NCBI GenBank assembly: GCA_964609965.1 | Contig: CAZSTS010000027.1 | Span: forward strand, 1-32,138 | From: JAHJDR01 sp964609965 | GTDB taxonomy: Bacteria > UBA10199 > JADGCS01 | DNA: 32,138 nt | Reading direction: 5' to 3' | Shown: piece by piece, positions 1-7,352 of the stretch | Numbering within the stretch: the stretch's first letter is position 1 | Layout of the letters: every line of letters starts with the position of its first letter | Program-made: the position numbers and the translations under genes | The notes under the pieces: generated by a model | What the model saw: only the letters and a program-made list of their open reading frames with translations | Database searches by the model: none | Told to the model about the DNA's origin: nothing

Positions 1-45
1 ATAGTGTTACCCATGTTCCCGGTTCAAACTGTAACCTATGTATCC
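1..45. mobile_element. possible insertion-sequence end (remnant)
   Basis: Two imperfect direct repeats lie here: GTTACCCATGTTCCCGG (about 6-22) and GTAACCTATGTATCCGA (about 31-47). Repeated 'TTACCYATGT.TCCGG' motifs of this kind are typical of the multiple transposase-binding repeats near the ends of some IS families (IS21- or IS481-like). No transposase gene is visible, because the window begins here. Only the outer end would be present. The family assignment is from memory and weak. Confidence 0.35.
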
Positions 46-166
46 GATTCAGGCCCCACTTCAGTCCCACTCCAGTCCCAAAAATGGGATTGTTCTGGGA
101 TGACAAATCTAACATATTGATTTCACTCAAAAAAATATTGGCATACTTCGTGCATATACCCTTAGT

Positions 167-817
167 ATGGCTAGAAGACCTACACCAAAAGCAAACGAAA
201 CAGCTCATCTTACCGTAAGGTGCATTAATGAAGAGTTTTTCTTTCGTTTAAAGTATAATTTATCACCTATTGTTTCATGGCTTAATTGTTTGCCATATTT
301 TTATAATGTTACGATTCATCATGCTTTGATCATGTCCAATCATTTTCATATGTTGGTGACACCCAAAGAAAATAATCTAGGTGAAGCCATGTCCTATTGC
401 CTTACAAATTTATCGAAATACTTAAATTATTTTCATAAACGCAAAAATCATGTATTTGTAAATCATTATGGTCCAACAATCATAAATAATGAAAAACATT
501 TAATAAATGTCATACGTTACATATATCAAAATCCAGTTAGGGCTAATATGGTAAATAAAGTAATAAAATATCCATACTCAACATTAGGCCAATATCTTGG
601 GGGTTCAAATTTGGGTTTAAAGATTGAACCTGATGAGTATACTTTTCAGTTATTTCAGGAAGGTTTTGTAGGTCGAGATATTTGGTTACAAGACATTAAC
701 AGGTTATATACAGAGAATGATATAGTTATTTTGAGAAAAGCTCTAAGAAAAAAGGAATTTCGATTTACAAGAGAACAGTTAAAAAGTATTTCAGATGATA
801 AGACGAATATATATTAA
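167..817 (+). CDS. Y1 (HUH) transposase, RAYT-like
   Basis: Single-strand DNA transposase of the Y1_Tnp / IS200-like superfamily, 216 aa. The metal-binding HUH motif is seen as SNHFHMLV (His59 and His61). The catalytic tyrosine is probably Tyr118 in RYIYQNPVRANMV, which matches the family's YIxxNPVRAxLV signature. The N-terminus, with an ARRP start and LTVRCINEEFFF, fits REP-associated tyrosine transposases, so the protein looks full length. No clear Shine-Dalgarno precedes the ATG. No tnpB or other IS gene accompanies it. This suits a domesticated RAYT rather than a complete IS200/IS605 element. A palindromic repeat (822-861) starts 5 bases after the stop codon and recurs at 11595-11661. RAYTs are known to move REP palindromes, so the link is plausible but inferred. 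Confidence 0.85.
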   Translation: MARRPTPKANETAHLTVRCINEEFFFRLKYNLSPIVSWLNCLPYFYNVTIHHALIMSNHFHMLVTPKENNLGEAMSYCLTNLSKYLNYFHKRKNHVFVNHYGPTIINNEKHLINVIRYIYQNPVRANMVNKVIKYPYSTLGQYLGGSNLGLKIEPDEYTFQLFQEGFVGRDIWLQDINRLYTENDIVILRKALRKKEFRFTREQLKSISDDKTNIY

Positions 818-821
818 TATG

Positions 822-861
822 AAAAGTGGGTGTACCTTTTTTTCGGAAAGTAGCCCGACAC
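822..861. repeat. REP-like dispersed repeat, copy 1
   Basis: Begins 5 bases after the transposase stop codon. It reads GTGGGTGTACC, seven T, then CGGAAAGTAGCCCGACAC. The reverse strand contains AAAGTG-TCGGGC-TACTTT, an imperfect palindrome. The same sequence recurs at 11595-11661, there carrying an extra hairpin. A related shorter palindrome, AAAAAGTG-CCGGT-CACTTTTT, lies at 3738-3758. The left side has GGTGT and the right side ACAC, so the element could fold on itself. Confidence 0.6.
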
Positions 862-893
862 TTTATGATCAAACAACACTTTATGATCAAACA
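858..893. repeat. 18-bp tandem duplication
   Basis: ACACTTTATGATCAAACA occurs twice back to back (858-875 and 876-893). The second unit contains the stop codon of the minus-strand lipoprotein gene (887-889). It joins the REP-like repeat to the end of that gene. Confidence 0.85.
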
Positions 894-1654
894 TCATCAG
901 GAAAAGTGCATGTCGCATCTGAATCTTGATCAATGCTAATTCCAGTTGAATCAGAACAATTTGCAAAAGATGTTGTGCCACCTTCGGTAAGATAAATTGT
1001 GCAATTTACTTCGGTTTGTGTGCCGTTGATTTCAAAAACAAAAGAACCAAAGATTTGAGGATTGTAGGATGGGGTGGTGTCTGTGGCATAGAGATTACGC
1101 CACACGCCTGATGAAGAGGTTCCTTCTGCTTCACCCTTCATGATAACAGTTGTTGCTGTGCCAGTTCCACTCGTACAAGTGCCAGTGATATCTCCATTAA
1201 GATAAAACCCTGCAAAGATACCATTGCTATCAGGGCCAATGTTTGGATTTTCTGTGCCATCAGAATTTTCACAGTAATCATCTGATTCCAAAGTTACAGA
1301 ATTGTTGACAGATCCAAATGTGCCTCCATTTCCAAAGAGAACATCTGTAACATTGCTAGGGCTGTTTGCGACGCCCGTGTATTCACATGTACAGCCAGGT
1401 TCCGTGAGATCGCAAGCTTCACTGGGATTTTCTTGAGCCAGAGCGGTTTTGATAATTTTGTTGATGAGTTGAGCTGGGATTTTGACAAATTCATTTACAT
1501 TGCTGCTATTTTCATCAGAGGAGAAGAGAGCAGTTACAGCAGCGGCTGCTTTTGTAGGAGGGTTAGAAACACCCGTGCCAATCTCACCACCACAGCTTAA
1601 AAAAGACAAGGCAATGACTAGCGCCAATAATAATATGAGAAATGCTTTTTTCAT
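887..1654 (-). CDS. Cys-rich lipoprotein, paralog of 2923-3639
   Basis: Predicted lipoprotein of 255 aa with a hydrophobic N-terminus and a lipobox ending FLSC (Cys21), so it is probably anchored in the outer or inner membrane. After an Ala-rich stretch, the mature part has about eight cysteines that align with the divergent neighbour at 2923-3639: a Cys cluster ending CTCEYTG, DDYCE, a GTC, VNCTIYL, ANCSDSTG and ATCTF. The two proteins also share IGTGVSN/VGTGVGN, SSGVWRN and PQIFGSFVFEING. Conserved cysteines in an exported protein suggest disulfides. No known family is recognised. It lies 48 bp downstream of the TIGR02147 regulator on the same strand and is probably co-transcribed with it. 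A good ribosome site (AAGGGGGATT) precedes the ATG. Confidence 0.8.
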   Translation of the reverse strand: MKKAFLILLLALVIALSFLSCGGEIGTGVSNPPTKAAAAVTALFSSDENSSNVNEFVKIPAQLINKIIKTALAQENPSEACDLTEPGCTCEYTGVANSPSNVTDVLFGNGGTFGSVNNSVTLESDDYCENSDGTENPNIGPDSNGIFAGFYLNGDITGTCTSGTGTATTVIMKGEAEGTSSSGVWRNLYATDTTPSYNPQIFGSFVFEINGTQTEVNCTIYLTEGGTTSFANCSDSTGISIDQDSDATCTFPDDV

Positions 1655-1702
1655 AAATCCCCCTTGCCAGCTTGTGCTGACATTCCAAATCCCAAACGCC
1701 TA

Positions 1703-2554
1703 TCAATTTTCCTTCTTCTTTGTCACAGGAAACACCTGAAAATTAATTTGATAAACTTCATCAAAGTCATCGCCTTGTTCATTGACTTTCTGAATAATTT
1801 TGTCTCTGAATGCGTAATAATCGTCAACTACTTCTTTAAACATCTTAGCAGGCATGGGCAAGGTGAGGGCATAGTAGTTGCGTTCATCTTGAGGTAGCTT
1901 ACCCAAAGCTCGTCTAGCTTTATTCAAAACAGTTTCGTGATAGTGGTAGGTTTCAGCTATTTGTGTTTGCCTATCTTCTGTGTGAACAAATGATTCTGTT
2001 TGAACGAGTTTGCTATTCTCATCTCGACTCAACAAACCAAGATCTAATAATGTATCGACAGCTTCCTTTGCCTGTGATGGACTTATTTTTGGGAAACATC
2101 GCTTGGCAATCCATTTATAATCTTCTCTAAAATCTTTGAGAACAACCATCTCGCGAATACAAACATAGTAATGACGGCTATAATATCTATTCTCTCTTTT
2201 TTCCTTCATGAAATCTTGAGAGCGGGGAAGGAGTTTATTGAGCTTTTCAAAATATTTCTTTTTTTGATCAGGATCAGAAGTTTGATTGTAAAGGACAAGT
2301 GTTTCAAAGAATTTCTTTTCTTTTTTTTCTAATCCAAGGGCAATGGCAAATTTTGCTGCTGTTTCTTCAGTGAGACTTCTTTTGTCTTCGATGACCATTT
2401 TGAGATAGCCAGGTGCTCTGATTCCTGCAGATTTTGCAAAGGCGCGAAGGTTAAAGGAAGTTTTTTCTTTCAGTTCTTGTGTGGCATCCTTTAAAAATTC
2501 ACGGTAGTTTAGATAATTGAAGATGTCGGTAGTTATGTTCTTATCTTTAGTCAT
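1703..2554 (-). CDS. TIGR02147 / DUF4423 family transcriptional regulator
   Basis: Putative DNA-binding regulator of 283 aa. The N-terminal part (about 10-80) has the family's opening pattern FNYLNYREFLKDA, followed by a helix-turn-helix-like region (FAKSAGI...YLKMVIEDKRSLTEETAAKFAIALGL). The C-terminal DUF4423-like part (about 110-270) includes MVVLKDFREDYKWIAKR and a LTLPMP core. This family is common in Bdellovibrio and Fibrobacter relatives; its ligands are unknown to me. It heads an apparent operon with the lipoprotein at 887-1654 and is divergent from that protein's paralog. The start codon lies only 7 bases downstream of a perfect TATAAT box (minus strand, 2562-2567). The GGGG run touches the ATG, so the transcript may be leaderless or nearly so. 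Confidence 0.85.
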   Translation of the reverse strand: MTKDKNITTDIFNYLNYREFLKDATQELKEKTSFNLRAFAKSAGIRAPGYLKMVIEDKRSLTEETAAKFAIALGLEKKEKKFFETLVLYNQTSDPDQKKKYFEKLNKLLPRSQDFMKEKRENRYYSRHYYVCIREMVVLKDFREDYKWIAKRCFPKISPSQAKEAVDTLLDLGLLSRDENSKLVQTESFVHTEDRQTQIAETYHYHETVLNKARRALGKLPQDERNYYALTLPMPAKMFKEVVDDYYAFRDKIIQKVNEQGDDFDEVYQINFQVFPVTKKKEN

Positions 2555-2922
2555 CCCCTATATTATACAAAAAATAGTTTACAAATGAAAGGGAAAAATC
2601 AAATAAATTGAAAATAAATAAGAGAAGAATGTATATTATGTTAACAGACAAATATGTATCTATTTGAAATAATTGATTGTAAATAGCGCTGTATGAAATA
2701 ATATAAAAAAACAGTTTACACATAGGGCTTTTTTGTGGTATGCTAGTTACTAGGTCGATTGCTAGAGTAAAAACTAGTTTACATATCGAAGGTTCTTTAG
2801 AATTTGAGTGGGGCGTTTTTTGGGGGCAAAAGGGTCCTTAAAGAAATACGGCACACATCTTAAGATTGTGCATCATGGCATATGGAATTCGTGTTGTATG
2901 GTCTTAGAAAATGGGGGATACA
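2555..2922. promoter_or_regulatory. divergent control region with repeated AGTTTACA boxes
   Basis: This 368-bp gene-free region separates the regulator from the plus-strand lipoprotein. AGTTTACA occurs three times in the same orientation (2576-2583, 2713-2720, 2776-2783), each followed by an A/T-rich ATAT- or AAT-like triplet or CAT. A weaker inverted match, TTGTAAAT, is near 2678. Box 1 lies upstream of the regulator's TATAAT on the minus strand. Box 2 contains a TTTACA that fits a -35 element for the lipoprotein promoter. They are candidate operators for the TIGR02147 protein, but AGTTTACA may simply be a -35-like hexamer. Confidence 0.45.
2715..2744 (+). promoter_or_regulatory. candidate sigma70 promoter for the 2923 lipoprotein gene
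   Basis: TTTACA (2715-2720), an 18-bp spacer and TATGCT (2739-2744) preceded by TG at the extended -10 position. The start codon is about 180 bp downstream, leaving a long leader. The -35 hexamer coincides with the second AGTTTACA box. Confidence 0.4.
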
Positions 2923-3639
2923 ATGAGAACTTGGAAAGACATCTTTGTTAAAACAACTATCGTTCTAATTACAATAATCTTTGTTGCTTGTAGTTCAAGT
3001 AGCCAAGTGGGAACTGGGGTAGGCAATTCAAGTGATTTAGACAGTGCTGCTTCTGCTGTTGCTAATGTTTTTAGCTCTGGTGCTACTGCTAGCATTAGTG
3101 CTCAAATGGCTATAGCTTATTTAGAAGCTGAAGAAGAGTATTTTGAAGAACTTGATTGCGAAGTCGAAGATTGTACATGTGTGTATGCGGGTGACAGCAA
3201 TGGCCCTGCAGCTGTTCAAGACACACTTTATGGTGTTGCAGGTACATATGGTTCAGCTGAAGATCCTTTGGCAATTACAGTAGATGATTTCTGTGAACTT
3301 GAAGATGGCACTGAAAATTCAGGTCTTGATCTTGTCGCTGCGTTTGAATTGACTGATGATATTGAAGGTAGCTGTGACAACGCTGATGGCCTAGAAGATA
3401 CCATTGTTATGCAATCTGGTTCTTCAGGTGTTTGGAAAAACACAAACGATTATTCACCTCAAATCTTTGGCCACTTTAATTTCCTCGTAAACGGCGAAGA
3501 AGAGTTAGAAATTAATTGTACAATCTATCTAGCTCAAGACACAGAAGGTACAGTAGAGTATGCTACTTGTACTGATGCAGATGGTGAATTGATTGTTCAA
3601 GACAGTTCAGCAACTTGTCAGTTTGGTGCAGAAGAATAG
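2923..3639 (+). CDS. Cys-rich lipoprotein, paralog of 887-1654
   Basis: Predicted lipoprotein of 238 aa. The start at 2923 is preferred over an in-frame ATG at 2911, because GGGGGA (2913-2918) sits at the right distance upstream of it. The signal peptide ends in a lipobox IFVAC followed by a serine-rich linker and VGTGVGN. The mature part is acidic and shares the conserved cysteines of the minus-strand paralog (DCTCVYAG, DDFCE, GSC, INCTIYL, ATCTDADG, ATCQF) plus SSGVWKN and PQIFGHFNFLVNG. The spacing of the first Cys cluster differs slightly between the two. Function unknown. The paralogs flank a TIGR02147 regulator on both sides, an arrangement that suggests common control. A strong terminator follows at 3671. 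Confidence 0.8.
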   Translation: MRTWKDIFVKTTIVLITIIFVACSSSSQVGTGVGNSSDLDSAASAVANVFSSGATASISAQMAIAYLEAEEEYFEELDCEVEDCTCVYAGDSNGPAAVQDTLYGVAGTYGSAEDPLAITVDDFCELEDGTENSGLDLVAAFELTDDIEGSCDNADGLEDTIVMQSGSSGVWKNTNDYSPQIFGHFNFLVNGEEELEINCTIYLAQDTEGTVEYATCTDADGELIVQDSSATCQFGAEE

Positions 3640-3670
3640 TTTTTAAGCTGACTGTTGTTTGGAGAGAGTG

Positions 3671-3704
3671 AAAAGGGGTGACGCGGTTGCGTTGCCCCTT
3701 TTTT
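3671..3704 (+). terminator. Rho-independent terminator after the lipoprotein gene
   Basis: A 14-bp stem (AAAAGGGGTGACGC with GCGTTGCCCCTTTT, including two G-U pairs) around a GGTT loop, running into a run of T. It lies 32 bases past the stop codon. Confidence 0.9.
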
Positions 3705-3736
3705 GTACTATTTAGCAAGAAACATGCCAGTTTGTT

Positions 3737-3759
3737 CAAAAAGTGCCGGTCACTTTTTG
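3737..3759. repeat. small palindrome related to the REP-like repeat
   Basis: CAAAAAGTG-CCGGT-CACTTTTTG: a perfect 9-bp inverted repeat with a 5-base loop. The AAAGTG..CGG..ACTTT pattern resembles the palindromic half of the repeats at 822 and 11595. It could also serve as a second terminator. Confidence 0.55.
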
Positions 3760-3863
3760 GTTTTGTAAGTGGTTTGACTTCGATTGGATATATATAATAG
3801 TGATTTTGGATCAATAATATTGGTCCTAAGGGCCTATGGGCCTTTGGAAATTCAAACTTCACT

Positions 3864-4934
3864 ATGCGCAAAAAATTAATCATTCTTATTAGTTTTATCC
3901 TTCTCTTTACATATATCATGCCTGCCCATGCCCTTGAAGCAGATCAGTATCTCATTTTTGAAAAAGAAGAAGGGCTCAAGGATTCATCAGATCAAATCAA
4001 TCAAATGCTTAATAAAGATCTCGATGACTTTATGGCGAGGTTTATCAATGTCAGAACCACACGAAAAAAACCTCAGGCCTGTGAAAAGATCGCTTTTCGT
4101 TTCTTGCGTTATATCAGACCCCACTTTTTTCAGGATCGCATGAAAAGTGCTATCATGAAAGACAAGGAGATCGACAAGTATCCCAAAGAGAGTAAGATGT
4201 TTAGAGATTACGGAAACAGCATCTACCAGGGATTTCGATTTCCATTCATCATGCCTGTGGCACAAAACCTCAATGTCAATGGCGTGTATCTTGGTACTGA
4301 TAAAATCGATCATTTTTTCTCATCAGGCAGACGGTATTATAGTAAGTATCAGGCTGCGCGCAAAAAAGGCCTGTCTCACATCGATGGTCTGAAAAAGGCT
4401 CTTAAATTTGGACTGAGCATCATCGAGGAAAAAGGGATATTAGGCTATTGGACATCAGGGGCATTTTCGTACGCTGATATTGAGTCTAATTATCAGGGCA
4501 TGATGATGGGGATTGATATGTGTCAGGGAGAAACCCCAAATCTCAAATACAATGAAGAAACCAAGAGATGGGATGTTCAAAGAAGACTCGATATCAAAGA
4601 ATATGTGAACCCGCTCTGGGATGAGGCCTTTAACAATAGTTATTATTTCAAATACAGATGGAACGGAGTCAAAAAAGTTCTTAAAGAAAAATATTGTGAA
4701 CTCGGACTCAAACCTCATGTCCAAAAGCTTTGGAAAAGCTATCACAAGACAAGCAAACCTGCCTTTCACACAGACTACCTCAGAGGTCTTATTCATGCGG
4801 GTAAAATTCCAGATCCTAGACCACAGCGTCTCCACGAAGCCTGTGGGTATGAAGAAGGCGTAATGGAAGGTGTGTCTTTTTGGGATAACCAGCATAATGA
4901 GGGGGAAAGCGACCTTCATTTCAAATCCAAGTAA
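3864..4934 (+). CDS. secreted protein of unknown function
   Basis: Protein of 356 aa with a typical signal peptide (MRKKLIILISFILLFTYIM, cleavage likely after AHA near residue 23), so exported to the periplasm or beyond. The mature region is rich in basic and aromatic residues. It contains GVYLGTDKIDHFFSSGRRYY, which recalls the DK(I/L)xHF motif of small YfiM/DUF2279-type proteins; I do not claim membership. Other notable stretches are GYWTSGAFSYADIESNYQG and a Cys near each end. No enzyme motif is recognised. No clear ribosome site precedes the ATG; a bulged hairpin (AAGGGCC/GGCCTTT, about 3829-3847) lies just upstream. The gene stands alone between the terminator at 3671 and an inverted repeat at 4939. 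Confidence 0.75.
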   Translation: MRKKLIILISFILLFTYIMPAHALEADQYLIFEKEEGLKDSSDQINQMLNKDLDDFMARFINVRTTRKKPQACEKIAFRFLRYIRPHFFQDRMKSAIMKDKEIDKYPKESKMFRDYGNSIYQGFRFPFIMPVAQNLNVNGVYLGTDKIDHFFSSGRRYYSKYQAARKKGLSHIDGLKKALKFGLSIIEEKGILGYWTSGAFSYADIESNYQGMMMGIDMCQGETPNLKYNEETKRWDVQRRLDIKEYVNPLWDEAFNNSYYFKYRWNGVKKVLKEKYCELGLKPHVQKLWKSYHKTSKPAFHTDYLRGLIHAGKIPDPRPQRLHEACGYEEGVMEGVSFWDNQHNEGESDLHFKSK

Positions 4935-4938
4935 ATCA

Positions 4939-5039
4939 CCAGCGCACTCAGTATTTATATACCTTCTCTCGATTTTCTTGTTTGGCAAGATGCTGTGCTA
5001 GTTAGGCGTTCGAAGATTTATAAATACTGTGCACGCTGG
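4939..5039. repeat. 101-bp imperfect inverted repeat upstream of the histone gene
   Basis: The left arm 4939-4959 (CCAGCG...AGTATTTATA) and right arm 5019-5039 are reverse complements except in a five-base stretch in the middle of each arm. The 59-base loop itself contains a small hairpin TCTTG-TTTGG-CAAGA. It begins 5 bases past the stop of the secreted-protein gene, so it may act as a terminator, a MITE-like element or a folded leader. The rest of 5040-5235 holds TTGGTAAC (5049-5056), an inverted GTTACCAA (5144-5151), and a GTTGG-GTTA-CCAAC hairpin. Confidence 0.65.
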
Positions 5040-5235
5040 CTCTTTGAATTGGTAACAATTTATCAGATTTGAAAAAGGCCTTAAAAAGGGTGGGTAGGGT
5101 TAAAATATCGCTCTTTTTTCATTTGCCAAATTACAATAGTTGGGTTACCAACGGGCCACATAAAATGTTTTTTATCGTTGTGGTAGGTATTGTTCTTGCC
5201 TCAACAAAATTGAATAATCATTTAAGGAGAATATA

Positions 5236-5463
5236 ATGGCTAAGAAAAAAGCAAAAAAAACTACTAAAAAAGCAAAAAAAATGGAAATGCTCCTCGTTGG
5301 TAGCAAAACTAAAGATGCTATCAGAAAGCAAAAATGTAACGTATCTAGTGATGCTTTAGAAGCACTTAATGGCGTTCTTTATTGGTATGTTGAGCAAGCT
5401 GCTAAGAGAGCAAAACAAAATGGCCGTAAAACAGTTCGTGGTCATGATTTTTGCGCTTGCTAA
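5236..5463 (+). CDS. bacterial histone-fold protein with lysine-rich tail
   Basis: Small basic protein of 75 aa. Residues 2-15 form a Lys/Thr/Ala tail (AKKKAKKTTKKAKK). Residues 17-72 fit a single histone fold: a short first helix (SKTKDAIRKQ), a long second helix (SSDALEALNGVLYWYVEQAAKRAKQNG), then RKTVRGHD, the Arg-x-Thr...Asp signature with Arg64 and Asp71 seven apart, as in archaeal HMf (RKTI..ED) and the Bdellovibrio histone. It probably dimerises and binds DNA as a nucleoid protein. A strong AAGGAG ribosome site and a strong terminator at 5480 suggest an abundant, single-gene transcript. Odd points are the tail, absent from the short bacterial histones I know, and a C-terminal Cys-Ala-Cys. 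DNA wrapping versus end-on binding cannot be told from sequence. Confidence 0.82.
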   Translation: MAKKKAKKTTKKAKKMEMLLVGSKTKDAIRKQKCNVSSDALEALNGVLYWYVEQAAKRAKQNGRKTVRGHDFCAC

Positions 5464-5479
5464 TTAGTCTTTATTTTAG

Positions 5480-5521
5480 AGCAGGCACTACTTACATTAT
5501 GTAGGTGTGCCTGCTTTTTTT
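5480..5521 (+). terminator. Rho-independent terminator of the histone gene
   Basis: AGCAGGCAC pairs perfectly with GTGCCTGCT, the stem extends inward through TAC/GTA, and seven T follow. It starts 16 bases after the stop codon. Confidence 0.92.
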
Positions 5522-5529
5522 CGCTAGTT

Positions 5530-5612
5530 CCTTCGACTAGGCTTAGGGCAAGCTAAAATGTAGATGATACATTAAATAGCTGTCTATCGTTTACCCTGAG
5601 CGCAGTCGAAGG
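5530..5612. repeat. inverted pair of the CCTTCGACT...CTCAGGG motif
   Basis: CCTTCGACTAGGCTTAGGG (5530-5548) and CCCTGAGCGCAGTCGAAGG (5594-5612) are near-perfect reverse complements (3 mismatches in 19) separated by 45 bases. They belong to a dispersed motif also found at 7581, 14973, 17864 and 22170. The right arm ends 18 bases before the recJ start. Confidence 0.75.
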
Positions 5613-5630
5613 GCCTATCGAGTTCCCCCA

Positions 5631-7349
5631 GTGTTCAAAGACAAATCTTATGTAAAATTCCGTTCTGGTGATCAAGCTGATGTTCAGACGCTTGTCCAAT
5701 CTTTAGGCATTTCTAAAACTATAGCACGTATATTAGTTAACCGAGGTATTTCAACTCCAGACCAGGCCAATAAATTTATTCACACAGATGTCAAAGCCCT
5801 TCATAATCCATTCCTCTTAAAAGATATGGGTGTGGCTGTTGAAAGAATTCTTCGTGCTTTAGAGGAAGATGACAAAATCTGTATTTATGGTGATTACGAT
5901 GTAGATGGTGCGGTAGCCACGTCTCTTCTCATTTTGTTTTTTGAACAACTAGGAATTAAGATCGATTATTACATACCCAATAGGATTTCTGAAGGGTATT
6001 CCATCAATAAAAAATCATTAGATGTTCTCAAAGGTCAGGACACAGATCTTATTATCACTGTCGATAATGGCACATCAGCCCATGAGGCTGTTGCTTATGC
6101 TCATAAGCTTGGGATGGATGTGATCATCACCGATCACCATCAAGTAGAAGAATCCCTGCCTTTGGCTTTGGCTGTTATCAATCCACAACGAGGAGATTGT
6201 GATTATCCTTTTAAAGGAATTTGTGGAGCTGGAGTTGCTTTTAAACTCATTATGGCACTCAGGCAACGTCTCAGAGAGGATGGTTTTTTTGAAAACAAAG
6301 AAGAACCAAACTTAAAACAGTTTCTTGATCTTTTGTGTGTGGCTACTGTTTGTGATGTTGTGCCTCTCAAAGATGAGAATCGTTATTTTGTAAAAGAGGG
6401 ACTAAGACAAATTCCCCATTCAAATAAGCCTGGGCTCAAAGCCTTGATCAAGGCTTGTGAGATCAAAAAAGAGAAGCTCACGACGGTTGATGTGGGTTTT
6501 AAGTTAGGGCCTCGCATCAATGCGTGTGGGCGTTTGAAAGATGCAAAGGCTGGTGTGATTTTGTTGACAACGAGTGACCCTGTCGAAGCTACAAAACAGG
6601 CTACGTTATTAGATTATCTCAATCGCGAACGACAAAATGTCGAACTCAAAATTGTTGAAGATGTTTATGAACGTATTGAGAACGAAGTTGATTTAGATCG
6701 TACATTGGGATTGGTTCTTTATGAACCTGATTGGCATGTGGGGGTGGTAGGGATTGTGGCCTCACGCGTTGTCGAAAAATACGGGAGACCAACTATCATT
6801 TTATGCAATGGTGAAGATGGGAAAATCAAAGGATCAGGCAGATCCATTCCTGTTGTGAATCTCATAGAGTGTTTGAGCGAGTGTTCTGATCATCTCATTA
6901 AATTCGGAGGTCACAAGGCAGCGGCAGGTGTGACATTATCAGCAGATCAAATCGAAGGGTTTATCGAGGCCTTTGATCATGCGATTAAGAATAAGATGAA
7001 TTTTGAAGATACAGAGGCAAGTGTTTTGGTTGATGATGATCTGACTGAACAAAAGGTCGGTTGGGAATTGATGAAAGAACTTTCGTTATTAGAGCCACAT
7101 GGAATGGGTAATGCCAAACCATTATTCATGTCATCTGAATTAGGAATTCGTTCAAAGCGCATTGTCGGTCGCGGGCATCTCAAGCTTGGTGTTTCTACTG
7201 GTGGGCAAAATTATGATGCCATTGCCTTTAATAAGGGTGAGGTGATTGAGGAACTCGGGGACAAGGCTGGGGTGGTTTTTGGGTTAGAGGTGAATCGGTT
7301 TAGGGATGTGGATAGTATTCAGTTTGTTGTGAAGGAATTTGTGAAATAA
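5631..7349 (+). CDS. recJ: single-stranded-DNA-specific exonuclease RecJ
   Basis: 5'-3' single-strand exonuclease of the DHH superfamily, acting in RecF-pathway recombination, mismatch and base-excision repair. At 572 aa it is normal length. Motifs seen: DYDVDG (88-93), VDNG (144-147), DHH (168-170) and PRINACGRL (294-302) in the catalytic core, and GGHKAAAG (426-433) in the DHHA1 domain. A C-terminal OB-like region follows. The start is a GTG at 5631 directly after the repeat at 5594-5612. No good Shine-Dalgarno is visible, so the exact start is uncertain, although the N-terminal sequence fits the family. An array of 8-bp units begins 3 bases after the stop codon. Confidence 0.95.
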   Translation: MFKDKSYVKFRSGDQADVQTLVQSLGISKTIARILVNRGISTPDQANKFIHTDVKALHNPFLLKDMGVAVERILRALEEDDKICIYGDYDVDGAVATSLLILFFEQLGIKIDYYIPNRISEGYSINKKSLDVLKGQDTDLIITVDNGTSAHEAVAYAHKLGMDVIITDHHQVEESLPLALAVINPQRGDCDYPFKGICGAGVAFKLIMALRQRLREDGFFENKEEPNLKQFLDLLCVATVCDVVPLKDENRYFVKEGLRQIPHSNKPGLKALIKACEIKKEKLTTVDVGFKLGPRINACGRLKDAKAGVILLTTSDPVEATKQATLLDYLNRERQNVELKIVEDVYERIENEVDLDRTLGLVLYEPDWHVGVVGIVASRVVEKYGRPTIILCNGEDGKIKGSGRSIPVVNLIECLSECSDHLIKFGGHKAAAGVTLSADQIEGFIEAFDHAIKNKMNFEDTEASVLVDDDLTEQKVGWELMKELSLLEPHGMGNAKPLFMSSELGIRSKRIVGRGHLKLGVSTGGQNYDAIAFNKGEVIEELGDKAGVVFGLEVNRFRDVDSIQFVVKEFVK

Positions 7350-7352
7350 TGA

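Noticed and set aside
4455..4988. 177-aa open frame on the minus strand opposite the secreted-protein gene
   Set aside because: It is antisense to a gene with a clear signal peptide and a better start. Its translation shows no family pattern and no ribosome site.
4935..5235. A known riboswitch upstream of the histone gene
   Set aside because: No motif of a class I know could be matched. Only inverted repeats are visible.
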